The notes below the pieces were generated by a model. The model saw only the letters and a program-made list of their open reading frames with translations. It was not told the origin of the DNA and ran no database searches. DNA of 64,000 nt. It comes from Cyanobacteria bacterium SZAS-4. GTDB lineage: Bacteria > Cyanobacteriota > Vampirovibrionia > Obscuribacterales > Obscuribacteraceae. Positions 26,372 through 35,694 of the stretch are shown piece after piece. The stretch covers positions 1 through 64,000 of the forward strand of contig JAFEAT010000017.1 in the NCBI GenBank assembly GCA_018266255.1, read 5' to 3'. The position numbers and the translations under genes are program-made. Position 1 is the stretch's first letter. Each line of letters begins with the position of its first letter.

Positions 26372-26794
26372 TTAGAAGGAATTGACTGACATCGCTGCGA
26401 ATTCTTCTTCGGATGCGGGTTCCAGTGGGCTGCCGAAGAATTTTTTGAATCGCCCGGTGCAATCGGCACACTCGAAGTATGAATGCACAGGCAATTTTCG
26501 GCGCTTAAAAGTGCCGCGCTCGAAGGTGATTTCCATACAGCCTTTGCTTTCGCGCTGCTCCACGCCTTTGAATATGAGCCGTCGACTGCCACAGTCAGGA
26601 CAGCGTTTAAGTTTTTCCTTGATCTCGGTGAAAGCAAGAACACAAGCGGCCGTCGGGATGAAAATTGGAATGGCGGCGACAATCGCGAGTGCAACTGCTG
26701 CACCTTTCAGCACATCAGTAAAGTCTTCCCTTTCGTTCTGTTGTTCGACTTCGTTCTGCACAATCCAGCACCAGGGCGCCAGTTCGACCGGCAA
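26372..26794 (-). CDS. Membrane protein with C-terminal zinc ribbon
   Basis: 140 residues from a TTG, or about 129 if a GTG at 26761 is used; no strong ribosome site decides. One membrane segment (about 30-55, GAAVALAIVAAIPIFIPTAA) is followed by paired cysteines CPDC and CADC spaced for a zinc ribbon. It ends six bases before the DUF5131 gene, so the two are probably one operon. Function unknown; a nucleic-acid- or partner-binding role for the ribbon is inference. Confidence 0.7.
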   Translation of the reverse strand: MPVELAPWCWIVQNEVEQQNEREDFTDVLKGAAVALAIVAAIPIFIPTAACVLAFTEIKEKLKRCPDCGSRRLIFKGVEQRESKGCMEITFERGTFKRRKLPVHSYFECADCTGRFKKFFGSPLEPASEEEFAAMSVNSF

Positions 26795-26982
26795 TCATCG
26801 TCGGTTTCTGACTGGCTCCACTATGAATTGTGCCCAAAAACCGCCACCGTATGCGTGTTGGTCTTGAAAACATTTCAATTTAGATACCAACTCGCCTAAA
26901 TTCCGTAGCCAAGAAGCCGATGAATCCGCGGCCCGATTGCTAACATAGGTGCTTGTTCATCGGACTTACAAAGGGAGTTTAT

Positions 26983-28446
26983 ATGCCTCTGCATTTTATC
27001 AATGGCGAATTCACCAGAGGTGGTGCGACTGAGGATATCGAAGTTCACAACCCGGCGACAGAGGGTGTAATTGATACAGTTCCTCGTGGCACTGCGGGTG
27101 ATGCCGAAACTGCGGTGAAGTCATCGAAGGATGCCTTTGAGGTTTGGAAGCGAACATCAGCAAACACGCGGGCACGCATGATGCATGAAGCCGCGGAAAA
27201 AATGCGGGCGCACAAAGAGCAAATCGTGCGCTTGCTTACGCTGGAACAGGGCAAACCGGTGCCAGAGAACGAGGAAGAGTTCGAATGGTTGATGAATACC
27301 TTCGAATACTATGCTGAACTTGGCAGACACGAACGTGGTCGCGTTTTGCCTTCAGGTGAGTACACACAATTGAATTTGGTTATAAAAGAACCTTTCGGTG
27401 TTGTGCTATGTATTGTTCCGTGGAACTATCCGCTTCTCCTGATGGCATGGAAAGTGGCACCAGCGCTGGCTGCAGGCAACGTTGTGATCATCAAGCCGAG
27501 TGAGATTACTCCCTTGTCAACGCTTTATCTTGCTGAGCATTGTTGGGATCATTTTCCGCCCGGTGTGATCAACATCGTTAATGGATATGGCAAAGAAATC
27601 GCAGAGGCGTTAGTGAAGCACAAGGACGTTCCCGTGATTGCATTTACTGGAAGTCTGGCGACCGGTCAACGAATTGCATCTATTGCTGCTCCGATGATGA
27701 AAAAATTGCATCTCGAACTTGGTGGCAAAGACGCTTTTGTAATCGCTGAAGATGCCGACCCTGAGGTTGCCGCTCGAGCACTCGCTTATGCCGCACTGAC
27801 GAACGCTGGACAAGTCTGTACTTCAACAGAACGAGTTTATCTGCCTGCTAAAAATTCGAAGAAATTTACTGAAGCTTTAGTTGAGCACGTTAAGTCATTG
27901 CGCCTTGGACCTGGTATCGAATCTGATACCGATATCGGACCCATGGCTGGTTCTATCTATCGAGAAAAAATTGAAGGTCATGTCGAGGATGCAGTCAAGC
28001 GGGGCGCCAAGGTGCTCACCGGAGGGCGGCGCCCAGAGCGCCTGAAGAAGGGTTTCTACTATGAGCCGACAGTCATCTCCCATGTCGATCACAACATGAT
28101 GATCATGCGCGAAGAGACATTTGGTCCTGCTATACCGTTGATGGAGTACAGTTCTTTCGACGAGGCGATCGCGCTGACCAATGATTCAGATTATGGACTT
28201 GGTGCTTGTTTGCTCACGACTGATGCTCTGAAAGCAAAAATGTTTATGGAAGAGGTGAAGGCAGGTACGATCTGGATCAACGACCCTTTGACAGACAACT
28301 ATGCCGGACCATTTGGTGGCATGAAGCTCAGCGGTGGAGCACGTGAACTGGGGCAAGAGGGCCTTGATGAGTTTCGCGAAACTAAGCATGTGCACTGGGA
28401 ATTTTCGGCAGCGAAAAAGTCTTGGTGGTATCCTTACGGAAATTGA
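26983..28446 (+). CDS. NAD(P)-dependent aldehyde dehydrogenase
   Basis: 487 residues from the ATG at 26983, six bases after GGGAG. ALDH landmarks: FGVVLCIVPWNYPLLLMAWK, KPSEITPLST, FTGSLATGQRIAS (cofactor-binding turn), HLELGGKDAF (general-base Glu) and the catalytic Cys in ALTNAGQVCTSTERVY. Then EETFGPAIP and the oligomer/closing motif GPFGGMKLSGGAREL. It oxidises an aldehyde to the acid; similarity of motifs to betaine- and lactaldehyde-type enzymes does not fix the substrate. No pathway neighbours. Confidence 0.93.
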   Translation: MPLHFINGEFTRGGATEDIEVHNPATEGVIDTVPRGTAGDAETAVKSSKDAFEVWKRTSANTRARMMHEAAEKMRAHKEQIVRLLTLEQGKPVPENEEEFEWLMNTFEYYAELGRHERGRVLPSGEYTQLNLVIKEPFGVVLCIVPWNYPLLLMAWKVAPALAAGNVVIIKPSEITPLSTLYLAEHCWDHFPPGVINIVNGYGKEIAEALVKHKDVPVIAFTGSLATGQRIASIAAPMMKKLHLELGGKDAFVIAEDADPEVAARALAYAALTNAGQVCTSTERVYLPAKNSKKFTEALVEHVKSLRLGPGIESDTDIGPMAGSIYREKIEGHVEDAVKRGAKVLTGGRRPERLKKGFYYEPTVISHVDHNMMIMREETFGPAIPLMEYSSFDEAIALTNDSDYGLGACLLTTDALKAKMFMEEVKAGTIWINDPLTDNYAGPFGGMKLSGGARELGQEGLDEFRETKHVHWEFSAAKKSWWYPYGN

Positions 28447-28467
28447 TTCAAAGTGGAGATCCATCAC

Positions 28468-29619
28468 ATGCTCATGCGTAACTCATTGTCGCTAGCTATT
28501 TGCGCGTTCGTCAGCACATCTGCACCGATGATGGCGGCAAACAAAGATGCGCCAAAGGAAGCGAGCAAAGACGCTCCGAAGGCAGCAAGCAAAAACGCTC
28601 TTAAGGCAGCAAGCAAAACCGCTTTGCTGAGCGTTGCTGCGACGAGCAAGAAACAATGGACCGGAGTTGCTGTCGCAAAAGATAGACGCGTTTTTGTAAA
28701 CTATCCGCGCTGGTCAGACAATGTTCCAGTGTCTGTTGCGCAACTCCTCAAAGACTCCTCTACGCTTGCGTACCCTGACAAGAATTGGAATGAGTGGAAA
28801 GGGCTACGCCCAGGCGATCACTTTGTCTGTGTTCAAGCTGTTTTCGCCGATAAAGATAATGGTTTGTGGATTGTAGATTCTGCAGCACCAAAATTTCAGG
28901 GACCAGTCGAGAACGGACCAAAACTTTTGAAGATTGATTTGAAGACAAACAAAGTCGATCGAGTTTTCAGATTTGATGAAGCAATCGCTCCGAAAGGAAG
29001 TTACCTCAATGACGTGCGCATTGATAGTAAGCGAAAGAAAGCCTATCTGACTGATTCTGGACTCGGTGCGATTATTGTTTTAGATGTGGCTTCGGGGAAA
29101 GCTACCCGTCGATTAGCCAATCATCCGTCGACTAAGGCGGAAGACATCCTCATTACGATCAATGGAAAACCGTTCAGCAAAGATGCGAATGGTAAGTCTC
29201 GCAAAATAAACTCCGATGGAATCGCTCTCGATCCAGCACAAGAGTATCTCTACTACCAGGCTTTAACAGCGAGAACGCTGTATCGAGTGCCGGTTAAAGA
29301 TTTGGTCAATGAAAAATTGGCAGAGGATGATCTTGGTAAAAAAGTCGAACTCGTAACAAAGTCGTGCGTGGCTGACGGCATCGAATTTGGTAGTGACGGA
29401 AATTTGTATCTTACGTCACTTGAAGACAATGCAATTAAACGTTGGTCCCCATCTAAGAAAGGTGAGCTCGAGGTAGTGGCAAAAGATAGTCTCTTGGTGT
29501 GGCCGGATAGTTTGGCCAACGCATCTGATGGATCGATGTTCGTTACTTCGTCTCAGATCAATCTTGGAACGGCTCCGAGCTTGCCCTATCGACTTTTCAA
29601 GTTCAAGTTGAAAAACTAG
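28468..29619 (+). CDS. Secreted MRJP/yellow-like protein
   Basis: 383 residues; starts at the ATG at 28468, nine bases after GGAG. After the signal peptide comes a Lys/Ala linker of 24-bp (8-residue) repeats, KDAPKEAS, KDAPKAAS and KNALKAAS (28543-28614). The body matches the major royal jelly protein/yellow beta-propeller: VNYPRWSDNVPVSVAQLLKD, FADKDNGLWIVDSAAP, YLNDVRIDSKRKKAYLTDSG, DGIALDPAQEYLYYQAL, LVWPDSLANASDGSMFVTSS. Bacterial members are secreted or periplasmic and of unclear activity. Begins 21 bp after the aldehyde dehydrogenase and is likely cotranscribed. Confidence 0.85.
   Translation: MLMRNSLSLAICAFVSTSAPMMAANKDAPKEASKDAPKAASKNALKAASKTALLSVAATSKKQWTGVAVAKDRRVFVNYPRWSDNVPVSVAQLLKDSSTLAYPDKNWNEWKGLRPGDHFVCVQAVFADKDNGLWIVDSAAPKFQGPVENGPKLLKIDLKTNKVDRVFRFDEAIAPKGSYLNDVRIDSKRKKAYLTDSGLGAIIVLDVASGKATRRLANHPSTKAEDILITINGKPFSKDANGKSRKINSDGIALDPAQEYLYYQALTARTLYRVPVKDLVNEKLAEDDLGKKVELVTKSCVADGIEFGSDGNLYLTSLEDNAIKRWSPSKKGELEVVAKDSLLVWPDSLANASDGSMFVTSSQINLGTAPSLPYRLFKFKLKN
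28543..28614 (+). repeat. Three 24-bp tandem repeats inside the MRJP-like gene
   Basis: In-frame units at 28543, 28567 and 28591 encode KDAPKEAS-type octapeptides, with a partial fourth unit after them. They form the linker between signal peptide and propeller. Confidence 0.7.
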
Positions 29620-29628
29620 CCGGTTCAG

Positions 29629-30300
29629 CTACGATTCAAATTTGTAGCCTACGCCGTGAACATTCTTGATCAATGAAGGTTCGCCATCGACATCAATTTT
29701 ATTGCGCAGTTTCTTGATGCAGCTGCGAATGGTATCAGACGAACGCTCTGACTCTGATGTCCAGACTCTTTCCAACAGCGCTTCGCCGCTGAATACTTGT
29801 CCTGGATAACGCATGAAAAATTCCAATAAAGCAAATTCCATTTTCGGTAGGTGAATCTCGTTTCCTTCGCGACTCAATTTGCGTGAGCGTGGATCCAGTT
29901 CTAGTGTTCCGGCTCTCAAGACATCAGGCAGCAAAGTTTGTGAGCGTCTGAGCAAAGCTTTCAATCTGGCAGAAAGTTCCTTTAAGTGGAACGGTTTCGT
30001 CAAATAGTCATCTGCGCCAACGCCAAAGCCTGTTTCCTTGTCGACGATGGTTGACTTGTTCGTCAGCATCAAAACAGCGCTGGAACCGCCCATGGCGCGA
30101 AATTGTTTGCAAACTTCTAGACCACTGAGTCGAGGCAACTCGATATCTAAAATGATTACATCGTATGAATAAGCACGCAGCAAATCGACGGCATCATCGC
30201 CGTTTTCCGCCGTCTCGACCAGATAAGATTCCATCTTCAACCAGGTCGAGATGGTGTTTAAAAGATTCCGATCGTCTTCAACTAGTAGAACTTTCGCCAT
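29629..30300 (-). CDS. OmpR-family response regulator (orphan)
   Basis: 223 residues from the ATG at 30300. Receiver domain: VLLVEDDRNLL (acidic pair), phosphoacceptor Asp in DVIILDIELPRLSG, Thr region MLTNKS, and Lys in YLTKPFHLKEL. The winged-helix output domain carries LPKMEFALLEFFMRYPGQVF and RSSDTIRSCIKKLRNKID ending VHGVGYKFE. All functional residues are present. No histidine kinase is adjacent; the nearest kinase gene is at 44146-45285. It is a candidate reader of the 11-bp direct repeats seen at 19001 and 41971, but that is speculation. Confidence 0.92.
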   Translation of the reverse strand: MAKVLLVEDDRNLLNTISTWLKMESYLVETAENGDDAVDLLRAYSYDVIILDIELPRLSGLEVCKQFRAMGGSSAVLMLTNKSTIVDKETGFGVGADDYLTKPFHLKELSARLKALLRRSQTLLPDVLRAGTLELDPRSRKLSREGNEIHLPKMEFALLEFFMRYPGQVFSGEALLERVWTSESERSSDTIRSCIKKLRNKIDVDGEPSLIKNVHGVGYKFES

Positions 30301-30527
30301 TGCCAAATTATAGAGGGCTATGCAGAATTTAGAAACTCTTTGGACGAATCCGATTTTGCCGATTTCGTAGAACCGCAACAGGCTAGCGTTTGCAGATTTT
30401 TGAGAAACAATTCTCCGAGGTACACAATCGCCACAAATCGGATGTACCTTTACAACGTTGTTTCATAGCCCAATTACCAGCGCTGTGCGTTGCCTTTGCT
30501 CTGCGCCTAAAAATATGTGAGGATTCC

Positions 30528-33500
30528 ATGACGTATTCGCCCGGCCTGGAGCGAGCGCCCGAAGCTGCGCCTGTTCCTGAATCAAATCCGTCTACTGAGC
30601 GACCTTTTCACGAAGAACTGGAGAAACAGTCTCCAGCCGTGCAACATGCAGAAAAGACCAAAGACCCAGTCGATTCGATTTATCAGTGGGATGGATCGAA
30701 GCACTCTGATTCGCCGTTCGTCAAAATTGTCGAGAAAGACGGCACAATCAAGGGGCATGACGATGCAGGCAACCTCACGTCGGTAGAGTTTCATCAGGAC
30801 CCAGGCAAGAAGCATACGTACGGTTACGACGACAAGAATCAATTGATCTCTGTCGCTCGCACAGACAAAGCTACGGGTGAAGACACTCATTTAGAGCGCG
30901 ACGAGAAAACTTCTCAATGGTATTTGAAAGAGAATGGTCAAGCGTATCCGCTGCCCGGCGAGGTGGATGTGAGACCGAATGGAGACTTTGCCGTTCAGCG
31001 TCAAGACGGCTCCTGGCGGGTGGAAGACGTCTCAGGCAACATGCACAATGAACGGCGACTGGCATCTGGGGCTACCGTTCGAATCAACGAAGATAAGTCA
31101 ATTGATGGTGTCACTCGTAAAGACGGCACATCATTCAGTTGTACTTATGGGAAAGATGGTGCGCTGGAGAGCATCAGCGAAACGAAAGAAGGTAAGACTT
31201 TGACCTGGTCTCGCAATGAGGCCGGTGATTTTGTGCAAGCTGGTAATGAAGAGGTTCGCAAGAATCTTTCAGTCGATCAAAATGGAAATATCAAATACAA
31301 AACTGCGGACAATCTTGACCACGTCGCCACCGGAGATGGTTCGCATGTGGTATCAGCCGGAGACAGCAAGGCGCAAACGACTTATGACGGAGAAGGGCGT
31401 CTACATGTAATTACCAAGGACGATGGAACTTCTCGCCAGTTCGATTACGAAGGAAATAGCACCAAAGTCTCAAAATTGACTGAACTGAATGACAAAGGAG
31501 AGCCAGTCAAATCGTACGAACGAATAGCAGATAATGAATGGAAGTGCATGCAAGGCGGCCAGTCGCTCGGAAATTGGAAGGGCGATCTAAAGACTGGTTC
31601 GGATGGCAGCTGGAGCATGTTTTCGGACAAAGACAATCCGAGCAACCTGTGGCGAAACGCCGACGCCCAGGGCAATGTGACCTACTCACGCCAAAATGCA
31701 GACGGTTCGAAAATTATTTTTGATGACAAAAAGAAATTTTCGGAAATAGAGCGCGCAGATGGCACTGGTGCTGTCTGGAGCATGAATGGTGACGCTCCCA
31801 GGGTGTCTACGATAATGCCCGATGGATCGCAACTTCAGTTCGACTTCGATATGAAGAGCAAAGAATGGAAGTGCGATGATCCAACAGTCAAATCGTCCAA
31901 GGATATGCCAATAGCCGGCACCGGAGAAATCTCTTTCTCTAGAACAGACGGAACAGCTGTGACTGTCAAAACTGACAGTACTACGCTCGTTAAGAAAACA
32001 GACGGCACCACTCTTGAATACGATGCCGCGCAGAATTTGGTCGCCTGCTCGAAAGGAGGGAACGAGCGCACATTTGAGGTAAAAGATGGAGTGATAACCG
32101 CCTTTACCGATCACGTAAAGGGACAGCCCGAGCGTCATGTAGATCTTTCACGAGATAGGAATGTTGAACTTACCTCCAACGGTGATTTAGTACACACAGG
32201 TGCTGACGGTAAGCGACAAATTGAAACCAGTGATTTTTCGCACGTCGATTGTAATGAAGCTGGAAAGCCCACGAAAATAACCACTACAAACGGCGCAGTC
32301 AGAGACATCGAGTGGAATCCACAGACTAATCAACCAGTGTCGATTACCGACACTATGAAAATCGGTGAAAAGACGGTTTCGCGCAAATGGGAGACTGCGG
32401 AAGATTGGAAAGGAACCTTTGCTGTTATTGGCGAAAAAGACGGAAAGCTAACGCAAAAATTTGCTCGTCATGACGTGCAGATCGATGAAACAGGAAACTA
32501 CAGTTACCTGAGCGGTGACGGTAAGAAAGTCATATCGAAAGCTGGCGATGGTGTTCGAATAGCTGACAATGGTTTCAACTCGATTGACGTCCAAGAAGCT
32601 CGCGAAAGATACTTGGAAGTCATGCGCGAACAGTTTAAGGGTGACACTGCTCGTTGTGAGCGCCTGGAGAGTATGTCTAACGCTTTCGACACCCGCATGG
32701 CTGACACGATTGAACGAAGACTGGCTGCTAAAGAGCCAGAAGAAAAAGTGCGCGCTGAAGTTGAACAGCGATTGAAAGAGACTTACGATCATCTAAGCAG
32801 ATTGGCTTCATCCGATGATCCAAAAGCTCTCGATGACAAAGCAACGCGTGTAATTCTTGCAGAAACATGTATGTATCACGCCATGGAACCAGAGACGGTG
32901 ACGCAGGAAGGATGGGGATCTTGCTGGCTTCAATCTGGTTACGTGCCAGTTGGAGTGGGTGAACATCCGAATGCGATGGCTAAAGCTTTAGCAGACATCT
33001 CATTGACTGGAAGTTTCACCGACTTGAAGGGTAACAACTACAATTTCACCAGAGACCAACTAGTAATAGCCAACAAACAGCAAGGTGCTGGTTGGACTAT
33101 CGAGAGTGCGCCTAACACCTCTTATCCAAGCCCTGTTGCCCACCGATGGGACGCAACTCTAAGCAAGATGGATAAAGGTGCCGGATACGGTGGCGCCGGA
33201 GATTCGGGCCGCATCAGATATGGTGGCGGTGGTCAAAAGGAAATTATGAGACGTCTCACCGGGGACGAATTGGCTTACGTCGATGGTTATCCAAGCAGTC
33301 GTGCCCAGCGTGCAGCACTGTTGCACAGCGGTGGTGCGCAACGTAATGGTGGTCCTCACCACGTGGCAACTTGGGCGCTTAGAAAAGAGAAAGACCAGTG
33401 GTTGTTGATCAAAGGAAATCAATACAACGATAACAACCGTGGCGACCGAGTTGTTGCAGTGATACGAAATCTCAATTCATGGTTGGAGAATGGAGAATCA

Positions 33501-33662
33501 GCTCAAATAAACAAACGGTTCCTTCCAGGAGTCGGTGGTGATTTCAAAGTTGTTGGTGACGCCATCAAACCATCCGATTACAGACCGAACAATCGACCAG
33601 ATCCAGATGATCCAGAACGTCGTTTCGTCGGACGTCGACGCTTTAGATTCTTCCGCAACTAA
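30528..33662 (+). CDS. Giant RHS-like repeat protein with papain-like C-terminal domain
   Basis: 1044 residues from the ATG at 30528 (GAGGA upstream). The N-terminus is disordered and has no signal peptide. From about residue 45 to 680 it is built of strand-turn repeats like RHS/YD repeats: TRKDGTSFSCTYGKDG, ITKDDGTSRQFDYEG, ERADGTGAVWSMNG, KKTDGTTLEYDAAQN. A helical segment (about 690-785) follows. The C-terminal 240 residues carry GWGSCWLQSGYVP (Cys799), PHHVATWAL (His945) and LIKGNQYND (Asn near 961), the order of a papain/calpain-like Cys-His-Asn catalytic site. Toxin or surface protease are possible roles; neither is shown. Confidence 0.75.
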   Translation: MTYSPGLERAPEAAPVPESNPSTERPFHEELEKQSPAVQHAEKTKDPVDSIYQWDGSKHSDSPFVKIVEKDGTIKGHDDAGNLTSVEFHQDPGKKHTYGYDDKNQLISVARTDKATGEDTHLERDEKTSQWYLKENGQAYPLPGEVDVRPNGDFAVQRQDGSWRVEDVSGNMHNERRLASGATVRINEDKSIDGVTRKDGTSFSCTYGKDGALESISETKEGKTLTWSRNEAGDFVQAGNEEVRKNLSVDQNGNIKYKTADNLDHVATGDGSHVVSAGDSKAQTTYDGEGRLHVITKDDGTSRQFDYEGNSTKVSKLTELNDKGEPVKSYERIADNEWKCMQGGQSLGNWKGDLKTGSDGSWSMFSDKDNPSNLWRNADAQGNVTYSRQNADGSKIIFDDKKKFSEIERADGTGAVWSMNGDAPRVSTIMPDGSQLQFDFDMKSKEWKCDDPTVKSSKDMPIAGTGEISFSRTDGTAVTVKTDSTTLVKKTDGTTLEYDAAQNLVACSKGGNERTFEVKDGVITAFTDHVKGQPERHVDLSRDRNVELTSNGDLVHTGADGKRQIETSDFSHVDCNEAGKPTKITTTNGAVRDIEWNPQTNQPVSITDTMKIGEKTVSRKWETAEDWKGTFAVIGEKDGKLTQKFARHDVQIDETGNYSYLSGDGKKVISKAGDGVRIADNGFNSIDVQEARERYLEVMREQFKGDTARCERLESMSNAFDTRMADTIERRLAAKEPEEKVRAEVEQRLKETYDHLSRLASSDDPKALDDKATRVILAETCMYHAMEPETVTQEGWGSCWLQSGYVPVGVGEHPNAMAKALADISLTGSFTDLKGNNYNFTRDQLVIANKQQGAGWTIESAPNTSYPSPVAHRWDATLSKMDKGAGYGGAGDSGRIRYGGGGQKEIMRRLTGDELAYVDGYPSSRAQRAALLHSGGAQRNGGPHHVATWALRKEKDQWLLIKGNQYNDNNRGDRVVAVIRNLNSWLENGESAQINKRFLPGVGGDFKVVGDAIKPSDYRPNNRPDPDDPERRFVGRRRFRFFRN

Positions 33663-33697
33663 AGAGTCTTTCGCTGCACGCTTTTCTATCATTAATA

Positions 33698-33722
33698 GGC
33701 CGGTGGAGATGTTCCGCCGGCC
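33698..33722 (+). terminator. GC hairpin downstream of the repeat protein gene
   Basis: Arms GGCCGGTGG and CCGCCGGCC (9 bp with one G-T pair) with loop AGATGTT, 36 bases after the stop. No T-run follows, so factor-independent termination is uncertain. Confidence 0.45.
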
Positions 33723-33808
33723 TTACAAAATTGTGCTTAATTTGATGCGCAAGATCAGCGTTGATGGATCAACCTGTTAAGGGCAATGTTTATCGGCCCT
33801 ACGAGAGG

Positions 33809-33862
33809 GTGCTTAAATTGATGCATTCTAGATGGCGCATCTAGATGAATCAATTTAAGCAC
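33809..33862. repeat. Long palindromic hairpin element
   Basis: The left arm runs from 33809 to 33834 and starts GTGCTTAAATTGAT; the right arm (33838-33862) is its near-perfect reverse complement. The result is a stem of about 25 bp with a GCG loop and one small mismatch. A partial copy (GTGCTTAATTTGAT) lies at about 33733. The long stem suggests a REP/MITE-like element or a bidirectional terminator. Around it, 33663-33967 contains no gene. Confidence 0.65.
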
Positions 33863-33905
33863 AAGTTTGTAAGGGTCGAAGATCGTCCGATTTATGCATA
33901 GAAAC

Positions 33906-33945
33906 CGTTTACGCAAGGCGCCCCCATAGAGAGCCTTGCGAAACG
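33906..33945. terminator. Hairpin downstream of the 67-aa gene
   Basis: Arms CGTTT-CGCAAGGC and GCCTTGCG-AAACG (13 bp with one bulged A) around a 13-base loop. It lies 23 bases past the stop of the minus-strand gene, with a T-run (CTTTTT) on the plus strand about 12 bases beyond. Probably a bidirectional terminator. Confidence 0.5.
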
Positions 33946-33967
33946 TACCCCTAAACTTTTTAGTGTT

Positions 33968-34171
33968 CTACTTCAGAGCCATATTCTGATGGGCTAACTC
34001 CCGGCTCTTCAGAATCTCCTTCGTAACTGAACCCAGACTTCTTTGACGATCCTCAATTTTTTCAAGTGCCTTTAGATTTGCAACGATTTCGAATTTGGGA
34101 AGTATGCGCTCAGCCAAGGTTTTGGTTGTTTCAGGCGCTGTTGGACCATTAGTAATAGTGTCACTACTCAT
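33968..34171 (-). CDS. Small hypothetical protein
   Basis: 67 residues starting MSSDTITNGPTAPE, with a strong AGGAGG five bases before the ATG at 34171. A Thr/Pro-rich start is followed by a charged helix (FEIVANLKALEKIEDRQRSL, VTKEILKSRELAHQNMALK). No motif recognised. A hairpin after the stop supports an independent transcript. Confidence 0.65.
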   Translation of the reverse strand: MSSDTITNGPTAPETTKTLAERILPKFEIVANLKALEKIEDRQRSLGSVTKEILKSRELAHQNMALK

Positions 34172-34302
34172 AGCGCCTCCTGGCATGATTCAGTGCTGTG
34201 ACGACCTCGATGGTATTCATGATAGGAACCATTTGTGTCCAAAATGTCACTCTTTGAAAGCATTTCTGTCACTATAATTGTCCGTACTGCTGCGTGTTCC
34301 GA

Positions 34303-35550
34303 ATGCCAAGTTCAAAATTCAAAATTGTTTTCCTTGCACTGTTTTGTCAGATGCTTGTCTGCGCCGTCACCGCATATGCAGGCGATTCTGAGACTGCGAA
34401 TAGAGCGATTACGCTGGATGGTTTGCATTTACCAACGATTACTGAATCTATGCTGCGTTATTCTCGGATTCGGTACGCGCTGTTCTTTTTCTCAACTTTT
34501 TATTTGCTCGGTGTGTTGTTTCTGATCATGCAGTCGCAACTTGCCTCTCGCCTTCGCGATTTTGCAATCAGAGCCAATCGAAATAAAGTGATTCAGATCG
34601 TTATATTCAGCGTGTTGTTGACCGTTGCAATTGCATTATTTACATTGCCTCTGTCATTAGGTAGTGGATTTTACCTAGAGCATGTTTTTAAACTATCCGA
34701 TCAATCTATGATTGATTTCTTGATTGAAAAATTGAAGACGATCGGAGTTTCTTCTGTTCTGAATGCCATCGCACTCTTGATTTTCTTCGGCGTCGTCAAA
34801 CGTTTTAGAGTTCATTGGCCGCTCGTTTTGTGGTTGATTTCGATCCCTGTTTTTGCGCTTGGAATATTTGCGGAACCGATTGTTATCGATCCGATATTCA
34901 ACAAATTCACTCCTATGGTTGACGGTAGCCTCAAGACAAAAATTACTGAGCTTGCTGTGAAGGCCAAGATTCCGAATGCAGTAATTTTAGTTGCGGATAA
35001 AAGTAAACAAACCAATAAAATGAATGCTTATGTCACTGGGATAGGCAATTCATCGAGGATTGTGCTCTGGGATAGCACCATCGATAAACTGCCTGAAGAT
35101 CAAGTGCTTGCAGTGGTTGGTCACGAGATTGGGCACTACAGTATGCATCACATTTACTGGGGATTTGGCATGATTGTGCTGGCGACATTGTTGCTGGTTC
35201 CGTTCGGGTATCTCGGTTCCAACTGGTTGATCGCAGTGCTGCCTAAGCGATGGCAGGTTGGCAGTTTATCTGATTACGCAATCACGCCGGTGTTGATGAT
35301 TTTGAGTGTGTCTGTCGGATTTTTTACGATGCCGTTGTTCAATTTCGTGTCGCGTTATCAGGAGCATCAAGCCGATCGCTTCGGTTTGGAATTAACAGAA
35401 AATCGATTGGCGATGGCGAATTTATTCGTCACCTTCGCGGAGAAGAATTTGAGTGAACCTGACCCGCCTGCTGTGATCAAATTTTTTCTATTCACACATC
35501 CGACGTTGAAAGAAAGAATTGAGTTTGCAGCCGGTCGCAAGGTCGATTAA
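34303..35550 (+). CDS. M48-family zinc metalloprotease (CAAX protease/Ste24-like)
   Basis: About 415 residues from the ATG at 34303; a GTG nine bases upstream is also possible. After a hydrophobic signal, several membrane segments (about 65-90, 105-130, 155-175, 185-205) precede the zinc site VVGHEIGHYSMHH (HEIGH), with the third ligand in a later YQEHQADRFGLE. The order matches Ste24/HtpX-like proteases with the N-terminal M48 extension. It would cleave membrane or misfolded proteins at the inner membrane. No prenylation partner is seen, so a quality-control role is more likely. Confidence 0.85.
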   Translation: MPSSKFKIVFLALFCQMLVCAVTAYAGDSETANRAITLDGLHLPTITESMLRYSRIRYALFFFSTFYLLGVLFLIMQSQLASRLRDFAIRANRNKVIQIVIFSVLLTVAIALFTLPLSLGSGFYLEHVFKLSDQSMIDFLIEKLKTIGVSSVLNAIALLIFFGVVKRFRVHWPLVLWLISIPVFALGIFAEPIVIDPIFNKFTPMVDGSLKTKITELAVKAKIPNAVILVADKSKQTNKMNAYVTGIGNSSRIVLWDSTIDKLPEDQVLAVVGHEIGHYSMHHIYWGFGMIVLATLLLVPFGYLGSNWLIAVLPKRWQVGSLSDYAITPVLMILSVSVGFFTMPLFNFVSRYQEHQADRFGLELTENRLAMANLFVTFAEKNLSEPDPPAVIKFFLFTHPTLKERIEFAAGRKVD

Positions 35551-35694
35551 ATGCACGAGACGAATTTTGTTTCTGCATAGTCCTTCTGACCCTCAAATCG
35601 AATTTAGTGTCAGCAAGGTCGGTTGGACCGTTGGAGCGGTTATAATACTCCGTTCGTCACGTTGCCCAATTGCCTATTGCAAAGTGGAGAATCT

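Noticed and set aside
26382..26899. Two overlapping plus-strand frames of about 140-160 codons
   Set aside because: They lie opposite a gene with a membrane segment and zinc-ribbon cysteines, and their translations have no domain-like character.
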